From: Streptomyces sp. NBC_01549
GTDB taxonomy: Bacteria; Actinomycetota; Actinomycetes; Streptomycetales; Streptomycetaceae
DNA length: 64,000 nt
Reading direction: 5' to 3'
Assembly (NCBI RefSeq): GCF_026339955.1
Contig: NZ_JAPEPW010000001.1
Coordinates: 5,787,001-5,851,000, forward strand
The position numbers and the translations under genes are program-made. The notes under the pieces are model-generated. The model was not told where the DNA came from, did no database searches, and saw only the letters and a program-made list of their open reading frames with translations. This document shows, piece after piece, positions 15,625 to 23,432 of this stretch (positions are counted from its first letter, which is position 1; each line of letters starts with the position of its first letter).

Positions 15625-16707
15625 GTGAAGCACCGACGTATATCCGGGCGGCGCGCAGCCGTGGCAGGCGGGAGTGTCGTCGCCCTGGTCGCCGCGGGAG
15701 TCACCTTCCAGACTGCGAACGCGAGCGAGACGCGGAAGAGCGCGGCGCCCCGGGAGCTGTCGATCGCGGCGGCCGGAAAGCTCGCCTCGACGCTCGGCGA
15801 GGACCTGGGGTCCGACGCGGCGGGAACGTATTACGACGCGAAGGCCGGACACCTCGTCGTCAACGTGCTCGACCGAGCCGCGGCGCGCGTCGTCGAGGCG
15901 GCCGGCGCCCAGGCCAGAATCGTCGAGAACTCCCTCGCCGAGCTGACGAGCGCCCGTACCACCCTCAAGAAGGACGCGACCATCCCCGGCACGTCCTGGG
16001 CGACCGACCCGGGTACCAACAAGGTCGTCGTCACCGCGGACCGCACGGTCGGGGGCGCGGCCCTTGTCCGGCTGACCAAGATCGTCGACGGCCTCGGGGC
16101 CAAGGCCGAACTCCAGGACACGAAGGGGGAGTTCAAGCCCTTCATCGCGGGCGGCGACGCGATCACCGGCTCCGGCGGGCGCTGCTCGCTCGGCTTCAAC
16201 GTGGTCAAGGGCGGGCAGCCGTACTTCATCACCGCCGGACACTGCACCCGGGCGATCTCCACCTGGTCGGACTCCAGCGGCAAGGAGATCGGCACGAACG
16301 AGCGGTCCAGCTTCCCCGGCAACGACTTCGGTCTGGTCAAGTACACCTCGACGGTCGACCACCCGAGCGAGGTCGATCTCTACAACGGCTCCGCGCAGCC
16401 CATCACCCAGGCGGGTGCGGCGACCGTCGGGCAGTCGGTGACGCGCAGCGGTTCGACGACCCAGGTGCACAGCGGCAAGGTCACCGGCCTGGACGCCACC
16501 GTGAACTACGGCAACGGCGACATCGTCGACGGACTCATCCAGACCGACGTCTGCGCCGAGCCCGGTGACAGCGGCGGCTCGCTCTTCTCGGGCTCCACGG
16601 CCATCGGCCTCACCTCGGGCGGCAGCGGCGACTGCGCCTCGGGCGGCGAGACCTTCTTCCAGCCGGTCACCGAGGCGCTGTCGACCTTCGGCGCCCAGAT
16701 CGGCTGA
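15625..16707 (+). CDS. secreted streptogrisin D-like serine protease, long prodomain
   Basis: A 360-residue preproenzyme starting at GTG 15625 behind AGGAGG. A signal peptide of ~35 residues is followed by a prodomain of ~130 residues, longer than in the neighbouring protease and resembling streptogrisin D/SAM-P20 proteins. The mature S1 domain (~172-360) has the triad His in TAGHC, Asp in NDFGLVKY and Ser in GDSGGSLF. The mature halves of this and the 13404 protease are clearly alike (shared LNATVNYG/LDATVNYG and TFFQPVTEAL segments), so the pair probably arose by old duplication with prodomain change. Upstream 15379-15624 contains no gene. Confidence 0.9.
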   Translation: MKHRRISGRRAAVAGGSVVALVAAGVTFQTANASETRKSAAPRELSIAAAGKLASTLGEDLGSDAAGTYYDAKAGHLVVNVLDRAAARVVEAAGAQARIVENSLAELTSARTTLKKDATIPGTSWATDPGTNKVVVTADRTVGGAALVRLTKIVDGLGAKAELQDTKGEFKPFIAGGDAITGSGGRCSLGFNVVKGGQPYFITAGHCTRAISTWSDSSGKEIGTNERSSFPGNDFGLVKYTSTVDHPSEVDLYNGSAQPITQAGAATVGQSVTRSGSTTQVHSGKVTGLDATVNYGNGDIVDGLIQTDVCAEPGDSGGSLFSGSTAIGLTSGGSGDCASGGETFFQPVTEALSTFGAQIG

Positions 16708-16824
16708 CGCGATCCGTCCTGCCTGCTCAGGGCCGGGCCGCCCGGTGTTTGCGCAGGTGGGACGGGCTCGAATGGATGTCGCACACTTGTTCGGAAATTG
16801 GTCTATGGTGGGGGTGAGGTCATT

Positions 16825-16840
16825 GGGAACGAATGTTCGA
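16825..16840. promoter_or_regulatory. LexA (SOS) box upstream of dnaE2
   Basis: GGGAACGAATGTTCGA matches the actinobacterial SOS box TCGAAC-N4-GTTCGA at 14 of 16 positions, with both GAAC and GTTC cores intact. It lies 58 bases before the dnaE2 start. LexA control of dnaE2-type mutasome genes is established in other actinobacteria. Confidence 0.8.
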
Positions 16841-16898
16841 GAGTCTGGTGAGAGGGCCCTCGGACACGAACGGATACGGACGGGTACGGGAGGTGCGT

Positions 16899-19800
16899 GT
16901 GCCGGGGTTCACGCATCTGCACACCGCCTCCGGGTTCTCCCTGCGGTACGGGGCCTCGCACCCGGAGCGGCTGGCCGAGCGTGCCTCGGAGCGGGGCATG
17001 GACGCCCTCGCGCTCACCGACCGGGACAGCCTCGCGGGCGCGGTCCGGTTCGCCAAGGCCTGCGCGAAGGCGGGTGTCCGTCCGCTGTTCGGGGTGGAGC
17101 TCGCGGTCGAGGGTCCCGTGCGGGTGGCGGGGACTTCCGCCCGAGCGGCCGGGGGTCCGGTACGGGCGGCCGGTGAGCCGGTACGAGGGACCGGGGAGCC
17201 CGTACGGGCGGAGCGGCGCCGCGCCCCGGTCCGTGGCGGTGCCTTCATCGACGAGTCGACTCCCCGGGTGACCTTCCTCGCCCGGGACGGCGCGGCCGGC
17301 TGGGCCGACCTCTGCGGAATCGTCACGGCGGCGCATGCGGGCGGCGGTCCCGACAGCGGTCCGGGGCAGCAGCCCCTGCTGCCCCGGACGGACAACCACG
17401 CCGAAGGGCTGACCGTACTGCTCGGCCCCGCCTCCGATGTCGGCCGCGCACTCGCCGCGGGGCGCCCCGACCGCGCCGCGAAGCTGCTCGCGCCCTGGCG
17501 GGAGATCTATGGCGACGCCCTGCGTCTCGAAGTCATCTGGCACGGCCGCGAGGGCACCGGCCCGGGGTCCCTGCGGCTCGCCGCCCGCACCGTCGGGTTC
17601 GCCGCCGAACAGCGGGTGCGCCCGGTGCTCAGCAACGCCGTCCGGTACGCCGACCCGGGCCTCGGCCCGGTCGCCGACGTCCTGGACGCCGCCCGCCGCC
17701 TTGTCCCCGTCGACCCCCGGCGCGAGCTGGACTCCGGCGAGGCCTGGCTCAAGGGTGAGGCCGCCATGCTGGGCGCCGCCGAGCGGATCGTCGAGGCCGC
17801 GGGCTACCGCCGTGACACCGCGTACCGCCTGCTCGAACAGACCCAGGCCACCGCCGCCGAGTGCCTCGTCGACCCCGAGGACGACCTCGGCATCGGCACC
17901 GTCCACTTCCCCGAGCCGCACCTCGTCGGCGCGGGCCGGCGCACCGCCCAGCGCGTCCTGGCCTCCCGGGCGGCGGCGGGCATGGTGCTGCGCGGATACG
18001 ACAGCAAGCGGGCCTACTGGGAACGGATGCACCGCGAGCTGGACATCATCGCCCACCACGACTTCGCCTCCTACTTCCTGACGGTCGCCCAGGTCGTGGA
18101 CGACGTACGGGAGATGGGCATCCGGGTCGCCGCGCGCGGCTCCGGCGCGGGGTCCCTCGTCAACCACCTCCTCGGTATCGCGCACGCCGACCCGGTCGAG
18201 CACGGGCTGCTGATGGAACGCTTCCTGTCCAAGCGCCGCTCGGTGCTGCCCGACATCGACATCGACGTGGAGTCCGCGCGCCGACTGGAGGTCTACCGCG
18301 CGATCATCGACCGGTTCGGCACCGAGCGGGTCGCGACCGTCTCGATGCCCGAGACCTACCGGGTCCGGCACGCCGTCCGCGATGTGGGTGCCGCCCTCTC
18401 CATGGACCCGGCCGACATCGACCGGATCGCCAAGTCCTTCCCGCACATCCGCGCCCGCGACGCCCGCGCGGCGATGGACGAGCTGCCCGAACTGCGGGAG
18501 CTGGCGCGGGAGGTTCAGCGGAAGGGGGAGAAGTACGGACGGCTGTGGGAGCTGGTCGAGTCCCTCGACGCCCTCCCGCGCGGCATCGCCATGCACCCGT
18601 GCGGGGTACTCCTCTCCGACGCCTCGCTGCTCGCGCGTACGCCGGTCGTGCCGACCAGCGGCGAGGGCTTCCCCATGTCGCAGTTCGACAAGGAGGACGT
18701 CGAGGACCTCGGGCTGCTCAAGCTCGATGTGCTGGGCGTGCGGATGCAGTCCGCGATGGCGCACGCGGTGGCCGAGGTGGAGCGGGCCACGGGGGACCGG
18801 CCGGACATCGACGCGGTGGCGCCGGGCGACCCGGCGACGTATCGGCTCATCCGGTCCGCCGAGACGCTGGGCTGTTTCCAGATCGAGTCGCCCGGACAGC
18901 GCGACCTGGTCGGACGGCTGGAGCCCGCGACCTTCCACGACCTCGTCGTCGACATCTCGCTCTTCCGGCCCGGGCCGGTCGCCGCCGACATGGTGCGGCC
19001 GTTCATCGAGGCGCGGCACGGGCGGGCGCCGATCCGCTATCCGCACCCGGACCTGGAGGGGCCGCTGAAGGAGACGTACGGCGTCGTGGTCTTCCACGAG
19101 CAGATCATCGACATCGTCGACATCATGACCGGCTGCGGACGCGACGAGGCGGACCGGGTGCGGCGCGGGCTGTCCGACCCTGAGGAGCAGGGGCGGATCC
19201 GGTTCTGGTTCGCACAGAACGCGGCGGCCAAGGGGTACGACGCCGAGACCATCGCGCGGACCTGGGAGATCGTCGAGGCCTTCGGGTCGTACGGCTTCTG
19301 CAAGGCGCACGCGGTCGCCTTCGCCGTCCCGACGTACCAGTCGGCGTGGCTGAAGGCCCATCACCCGGCCGCTTTCTACGCCGGGTTGCTCACACACGAC
19401 CCCGGGATGTATCCGAAGCGGCTGCTGCTGGCGGACGCGCGGCGGCGGGGGGTGCCGATCCTGCCGTTGGACGTGAACCGGTCGGCGGTCGCCCACCGTA
19501 TCGAACTGGTGTCTGAATCTGTTGGTTCCGGCGGCCTTTGGGGCGTCCGGCTCGCCCTCTGTGACGTGCACGGCATCAGCGAGGCCGAGGCGGCGCGGAT
19601 CGCGGACGGACAGCCGTACGCCTCCCTGCTCGACTTCTGGGAGCGGGCCCGGCCGAGCAGGCCGCTCGCACAGCGGCTCGCGCAGGTCGGCGCACTGGAC
19701 GCGTTCGGCGCCAACCGACGTGATCTGCAACTGCACCTGACCGAGCTGCACCGGGGTTCCCGAGGCGCGCGCGGCGGTCAACTCCCCCTGTCCGGCGGGC

Positions 19801-20441
19801 GGAAGACCGCCTCCGCCGGGCTGCCCGACCTCTCCTCGGCGGAGCGGCTCAGCGCCGAACTGGGTGTGTTGTCGATGGACGCCTCGCGCAATCTGATGGA
19901 CGACCACCGGGAGTTCCTGGAGGAGCTGGGCGTGGTGACGGCACGGCGGCTGCGGGAGGCGCGGCACGGTGAGACGGTCCTGGTCGCGGGCGCCAAGGCG
20001 GCCACCCAGACCCCGCCGATCCGCTCCGGCAAACGCGTCATCTTCACCACCCTGGACGACGGCACCGGCCTGGTCGACCTCGCCTTCTTCGACGACTCGC
20101 ACGACGCCTGCGCCCACACCGTCTTCCACTCCTGGCTGCTGCTGGTGCGCGGAGTGGTGCAGCGCCGTGGCCCGCGCAGCCTCAGCGTGGTGGGCGCGGC
20201 GGCCTGGAACCTCGCCGAACTGGTCGAGCTGCGCGCCGAGGGAGGCCTCGACGTGGTGGCGGCACGGCTGGCGGAGCCCGCACCGGAGCCCCCGCCTGAG
20301 GGGGCGGGCGCGCGGGAGAGTCGGAAGATCCGGATGTCCACGGGGTACGAGATGCACCCCTGGGCCGATCTGCGTCCCGCGGGCGAAGGGCCCACGGGAG
20401 GAAAGAAGTTGTGGCACCAGAGTCCGGGGAGTGCGGGATGA
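16899..20441 (+). CDS. dnaE2: error-prone DNA polymerase III alpha subunit DnaE2 (ImuC)
   Basis: A C-family DNA polymerase of 1180 residues used in damage-induced translesion synthesis. The PHP domain opens at the very N-terminus (FTHLHTASGFS). The palm carries PDIDIDVESARR with the catalytic aspartates at ~450-460, followed by GYDSKRAYW-type and EQIIDI/GRDEADRVRRGLSDPE finger elements, and an OB domain towards the end. I start at GTG 16899, with GGGAGG five bases upstream; the longer frame from ATG 16833 would begin inside the LexA box. A low-complexity PVR/GEP repeat interrupts the PHP domain at ~72-112. The stop overlaps the next start by ATGA, so the Y-family partner is co-translated. Confidence 0.92.
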   Translation: MPGFTHLHTASGFSLRYGASHPERLAERASERGMDALALTDRDSLAGAVRFAKACAKAGVRPLFGVELAVEGPVRVAGTSARAAGGPVRAAGEPVRGTGEPVRAERRRAPVRGGAFIDESTPRVTFLARDGAAGWADLCGIVTAAHAGGGPDSGPGQQPLLPRTDNHAEGLTVLLGPASDVGRALAAGRPDRAAKLLAPWREIYGDALRLEVIWHGREGTGPGSLRLAARTVGFAAEQRVRPVLSNAVRYADPGLGPVADVLDAARRLVPVDPRRELDSGEAWLKGEAAMLGAAERIVEAAGYRRDTAYRLLEQTQATAAECLVDPEDDLGIGTVHFPEPHLVGAGRRTAQRVLASRAAAGMVLRGYDSKRAYWERMHRELDIIAHHDFASYFLTVAQVVDDVREMGIRVAARGSGAGSLVNHLLGIAHADPVEHGLLMERFLSKRRSVLPDIDIDVESARRLEVYRAIIDRFGTERVATVSMPETYRVRHAVRDVGAALSMDPADIDRIAKSFPHIRARDARAAMDELPELRELAREVQRKGEKYGRLWELVESLDALPRGIAMHPCGVLLSDASLLARTPVVPTSGEGFPMSQFDKEDVEDLGLLKLDVLGVRMQSAMAHAVAEVERATGDRPDIDAVAPGDPATYRLIRSAETLGCFQIESPGQRDLVGRLEPATFHDLVVDISLFRPGPVAADMVRPFIEARHGRAPIRYPHPDLEGPLKETYGVVVFHEQIIDIVDIMTGCGRDEADRVRRGLSDPEEQGRIRFWFAQNAAAKGYDAETIARTWEIVEAFGSYGFCKAHAVAFAVPTYQSAWLKAHHPAAFYAGLLTHDPGMYPKRLLLADARRRGVPILPLDVNRSAVAHRIELVSESVGSGGLWGVRLALCDVHGISEAEAARIADGQPYASLLDFWERARPSRPLAQRLAQVGALDAFGANRRDLQLHLTELHRGSRGARGGQLPLSGGRKTASAGLPDLSSAERLSAELGVLSMDASRNLMDDHREFLEELGVVTARRLREARHGETVLVAGAKAATQTPPIRSGKRVIFTTLDDGTGLVDLAFFDDSHDACAHTVFHSWLLLVRGVVQRRGPRSLSVVGAAAWNLAELVELRAEGGLDVVAARLAEPAPEPPPEGAGARESRKIRMSTGYEMHPWADLRPAGEGPTGGKKLWHQSPGSAG

Positions 20442-21412
20442 CCATCCTCTGCGTACGTTTCCAGCTGCCTCCGATGTACGAGGCCGCCCTGCCGGGGCTC
20501 CTCGGGCTGTTGGAGGAGTTCACCCCCGTCATCGAGGCGCTGCCGCCCGACGGCGCGCTGGTCGATCTGCGGGGCGCCGAACGGTACTTCGGGCGGACCA
20601 CCGTGGAGTTCGCCTCGCTGATCCGGGTAAGGGCACTTGCCCGGTACGGGGTGGACTGCGTGATCGGTGCCGGACCCGGGCCGATGCTCGCGCGGATGGC
20701 GCTGCGGGAGGCCATGCCCGGAGTGACCCGGGTGGTGCCCGGGGAACCGGACGCCGTCGCGGAGTTCCTCGCCGAGCGGCCCGTCGCCGCGCTGCCCGGG
20801 GTCGGCTGCGCCACCGCCCGCACCCTGTGCGAGTACGGCCTCGACACCGTCGGCAAGGTCGCCGCCGCGCCCCTGTCCACGCTCCAGCGCCTGACCAGTG
20901 CCCGGACCGGCCGCGAACTGCACGAGAGGGCGTCCGGCATCGACCGCGGCCGGGTCGTACCGAACGCCACCTCGCGCTCTCTCGCCACCGAACGTCCCTT
21001 CCCCCGAGACGAGTTGGACCCGTCCCTGCATCGTCGCGCGCTGCTCTCCGCCACCGAGGAACTGGGCACCCGGCTGCGCGCCCTGGAGAAGGTCTGCCGC
21101 ACCCTGACCCTCACCGTCCGCTACGCCGACCGCTCCTCGACCACCCGCAGCCGCACCCTCAAGGAACCGACCGCCCACTCCTCCGCGCTCACCGGCGTTG
21201 CGTACGGCCTGTACGAGGCTCTTGGCCTCCAGCGCGCCCGGGTCCGCACGATCGTCCTGCGCGCCGAGGGCCTGACCCCCGCCGGACAGGCCTCCCACCA
21301 GCTCACCTTCGACCCCGTGGACGAGAAGGTCCGCCGCATCGAGGAGGTCGCGGACCGCGCGCGAGCGAAGTTCGGGCCGCGTGCGGTGATGCCGGGGACG
21401 CTGGCCGCGTAG
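20438..21412 (+). CDS. Y-family polymerase-like protein lacking the first catalytic segment (ImuB-like)
   Basis: 324 residues, ATGA-coupled to dnaE2. From residue ~13 (MYEAALPGLLGLLEEF) it follows Y-family polymerases: palm end, thumb with the helix-hairpin-helix LPGVGCATARTLCEYG at ~115-130, and little-finger domain from ~175. The first ~75 residues of a normal Pol IV, including the DxDxFF metal-binding motif, are absent, and the later SLDE-type acidic pair reads PPDGALVDL. It should therefore not polymerise DNA. Catalytically dead Y-family proteins (ImuB) act as adaptors between DnaE2 and the sliding clamp, and QLTF at ~288 could be a clamp-binding motif. No imuA-like gene is adjacent. An alternative start is GTG 20411. 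Confidence 0.8.
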   Translation: MTILCVRFQLPPMYEAALPGLLGLLEEFTPVIEALPPDGALVDLRGAERYFGRTTVEFASLIRVRALARYGVDCVIGAGPGPMLARMALREAMPGVTRVVPGEPDAVAEFLAERPVAALPGVGCATARTLCEYGLDTVGKVAAAPLSTLQRLTSARTGRELHERASGIDRGRVVPNATSRSLATERPFPRDELDPSLHRRALLSATEELGTRLRALEKVCRTLTLTVRYADRSSTTRSRTLKEPTAHSSALTGVAYGLYEALGLQRARVRTIVLRAEGLTPAGQASHQLTFDPVDEKVRRIEEVADRARAKFGPRAVMPGTLAA

Positions 21413-21427
21413 ATCCGGTACGGGGGA

Positions 21428-21802
21428 TCAGTTCGCCCACGGGGGAGTGAGGACCGAGCCGTCGGCCAGTTCCGCCTGGAGGCCGATGGACGTGGTGACC
21501 CAGGCGGTGGCGGTCTCCTGGGTCGGGTTCTCGATGCCCAGGGTTGCGCCGGGGTTGATGATCACCGTGTCGCCCGCGGTGATCCGCTCGGTGCGGCCGT
21601 CGAGGGTGATCAGCAGTTCGCCGGTGAGGAGGTGGAAGATCTCCTCACGGTTGACGGTGTGCAGGGGCCCCTTGGCTCCCGCGGGGATCTCGCCGCGCCA
21701 GGCGCAGAGTTCCTTGCTGCCGCTCAGGGGAGTGGCGTATGCGACGAAACGGGCGCCGTGGATCTCGTGGACGACGGCTTCGGACGAGCGGACGACGGGC
21801 AT
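21428..21802 (-). CDS. small cupin-domain protein
   Basis: A 124-residue single-domain cupin. The two conserved cupin motifs are visible: GPLHTVNREEIFHLLTGE (~45-62), giving His and Glu metal ligands, and GDTVIINPGATLGIENP (~78-94), where the second-motif His is missing. It could be a metal-dependent enzyme or a small-ligand sensor. It is transcribed divergently from a MarR regulator with palindromes in the gap, so it is a likely regulatory target. Substrate unknown. Confidence 0.82.
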   Translation of the reverse strand: MPVVRSSEAVVHEIHGARFVAYATPLSGSKELCAWRGEIPAGAKGPLHTVNREEIFHLLTGELLITLDGRTERITAGDTVIINPGATLGIENPTQETATAWVTTSIGLQAELADGSVLTPPWAN

Positions 21803-21822
21803 GGGTGCCTCCAGGGCTAATG

Positions 21823-21837
21823 GTCAAGCCACTTGAC
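21823..21837. promoter_or_regulatory. MarR operator candidate
   Basis: GTCAAG-CCA-CTTGAC is a perfect 6-bp inverted repeat in the cupin/MarR divergent gap, 21 bases from the cupin start. A second, weaker copy is GGTCA-N7-TGACC at 21851-21867, and a further TCAAG follows at 21874. Repeated CTTGAC half-sites are expected for MarR binding. Confidence 0.6.
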
Positions 21838-21895
21838 TATGTGACTCTATGGTCAAATTGCCTGACCAGTTAGTCAAGGGTGTTTCAATGCACGC

Positions 21896-22342
21896 GTGCA
21901 CAACTCCGAGGCCATGGCCCTGTCCGCCGCTCTGCTCGCCGTCGCCGGTGAGCTGACGCAACGCATTCACGAGGGCGTCGTCGCCCGGGGGTTCGAGGGG
22001 ATACGGCCCGCGCACGGCTTCGCGTTCGCGCGGCTCGCCCCGGACGGTGCGACGGTCACCGACCTCGCAGCGCACCTCGGGGTCACCAAGCAGGCCGCGA
22101 GTCAGCTTGTCGACGAGTTGGTGCGTAAGGGGTACGTGGAGCGGCGGCCGCATCCCGACGACGCGCGCGCTCGGCTGATCGTGCTGACCGAACTCGGCTG
22201 GGCCTGTACGCGCGCGGCGGAGGAGGCGGCCGCCGAGGCGGTGCGGGCCTGGGGTGAGGTACTCGGGGAGAGTGAAATGCGCGCGTTGCGCGACCGTTTG
22301 CTGCGCATCGCGCCCTACGGTCCCATCAGGCCCTCCTGGTGA
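21896..22342 (+). CDS. MarR-family transcriptional regulator
   Basis: 148 residues with a winged helix-turn-helix in the middle (~55-100): GATVTDLAAHLGVTKQAASQLVDELVRKGYVERRPHPDDARARLI. The first and last thirds form the dimerisation helices. GTG 21896 has no well-placed ribosome site, so the transcript may be leaderless or translation may start at the internal ATG 21911. It probably represses itself and the divergent cupin gene through the CTTGAC palindromes, with release by a small ligand. Confidence 0.86.
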   Translation: MHNSEAMALSAALLAVAGELTQRIHEGVVARGFEGIRPAHGFAFARLAPDGATVTDLAAHLGVTKQAASQLVDELVRKGYVERRPHPDDARARLIVLTELGWACTRAAEEAAAEAVRAWGEVLGESEMRALRDRLLRIAPYGPIRPSW

Positions 22343-22396
22343 CGGCGCATCGGCCGTGACCACCGCTCTGACCACCACTGGAAGTTTTTACTGACG

Positions 22397-22431
22397 CGTA
22401 ACTTCACACGTGGGCTACTCGCCCGTAACTT
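22397..22431 (+). promoter_or_regulatory. direct repeat upstream of the lipase gene
   Basis: CGTAACTT occurs at 22397-22404 and again at 22424-22431, a 27-base spacing, within the 170-bp gap before the lipase. The second copy continues as GACGAG after CTCGCC, making a weak palindrome. This is a candidate activator site; Streptomyces lipases are often activated by LipR-type regulators. Confidence 0.35.
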
Positions 22432-22512
22432 GACGAGTGAACAGCATCCTGGTGATCCGGATCACAGGGCGTACGTCGTCGCAACTCCCTTGAGCCGCAA
22501 GGAGATCACCCG

Positions 22513-23370
22513 ATGCTGCCCTGGAAGCGCCTGCTCAGACCCCTCACCGCACTCCTGCTGACCGCCGTGGTCGCCGTGGTCCCCGCCGCCACCGCCCACG
22601 CCGCCGCACCGAGCAGTGGCTGGAACGACTACTCCTGCAAGCCCTCCGCCGCCCATCCCCGCCCCGTCGTCCTCGTCCACGGCACCTTCGCCAACTCCAC
22701 CGACAACTGGCTGGCCTTCGCGCCCTACCTGGTGGACCGCGGGTACTGCGTCTTCTCCCTCGACTACGGGCAACTGCCCGGCGTCCCCCTCTTCAACGCC
22801 CTCGGCCCCATCGACAAGTCGGCCGAACAGCTTCAGGTATTCGTCGACAAGGTGCTCGCCGCGACCGGCGCGGCCAAGGCCGACCTCGTCGGCCACTCGC
22901 AGGGCGGCCTGATGCCCCGCTACTACCTCAAGTTCCTCGGCGGCGCCGCCAAGGTGAACACCTTCGTCGGCATCGCGCCCGACAACCACGGCACCACCCT
23001 CGACGGCCTCACCAACCTGCTGCCCTACTTCCCGGGCGCCGAGGACCTGCTGTCCATGGCCACACCCGCGCTCGCCGACCAGATCGTCGGCTCCGCCTTC
23101 CTGACCAAGCTCAACGCGGGCGGCGACACCGTCGCGGGCGTGCACTACACGGTGATCGCCACCAAGTACGACGAGGTGGTCACGCCGTACCGCTCACAGT
23201 TCCTCACTGGATCCGACGTCCACAACGTGCTGCTGCAGGACCTGTGCCCGGTCGACCTCTCCGAGCACGCGGCGATCGGCCTCATCGACCGGATCGCCTT
23301 CCACGAGGCGGCCAACGCCCTCGACCCGGCACACGCCACCCCCACGAACTGCGCCTCCGTGTTCAGCTGA
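22513..23370 (+). CDS. secreted alpha/beta-hydrolase lipase
   Basis: 285 residues with a Sec signal peptide (Lys/Arg start, hydrophobic core, AHA-A cleavage near residue 34). The fold is an alpha/beta hydrolase: oxyanion motif VLVHGTF at ~57-63, nucleophile elbow GHSQGG at ~134-139, Asp in ATKYDEVVTP and His in LSEHAAI near the end. It resembles Streptomyces triacylglycerol lipases of the SCO1735 type, acting outside the cell on lipid esters. AAGGAG lies eight bases before the ATG. It converges with the LPMO gene across a strong terminator. Confidence 0.9.
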   Translation: MLPWKRLLRPLTALLLTAVVAVVPAATAHAAAPSSGWNDYSCKPSAAHPRPVVLVHGTFANSTDNWLAFAPYLVDRGYCVFSLDYGQLPGVPLFNALGPIDKSAEQLQVFVDKVLAATGAAKADLVGHSQGGLMPRYYLKFLGGAAKVNTFVGIAPDNHGTTLDGLTNLLPYFPGAEDLLSMATPALADQIVGSAFLTKLNAGGDTVAGVHYTVIATKYDEVVTPYRSQFLTGSDVHNVLLQDLCPVDLSEHAAIGLIDRIAFHEAANALDPAHATPTNCASVFS

Positions 23371-23380
23371 CCGGCCCCGG

Positions 23381-23419
23381 CCGGGGCCTGTCCGACCTGA
23401 GCCGCCGGACAGGCCCCGG
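23381..23419. terminator. strong bidirectional terminator
   Basis: CCGGGGCCTGTCCG (23381-23394) pairs perfectly with CGGACAGGCCCCGG (23406-23419), a 14-bp stem with an 11-base loop, between the convergent lipase and LPMO genes. Confidence 0.85.
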
Positions 23420-23432
23420 AGCACGACAGGAC

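Noticed and set aside
16833..16898. ATG 16833 as the dnaE2 start
   Set aside because: The codon lies inside the LexA box and lacks a ribosome site; GTG 16899 has GGGAGG and begins the PHP domain.
13101..16898. Antibiotic biosynthesis cluster
   Set aside because: Only proteases, a slipin and repair genes are present; no synthase, tailoring or resistance set is seen anywhere in the window.
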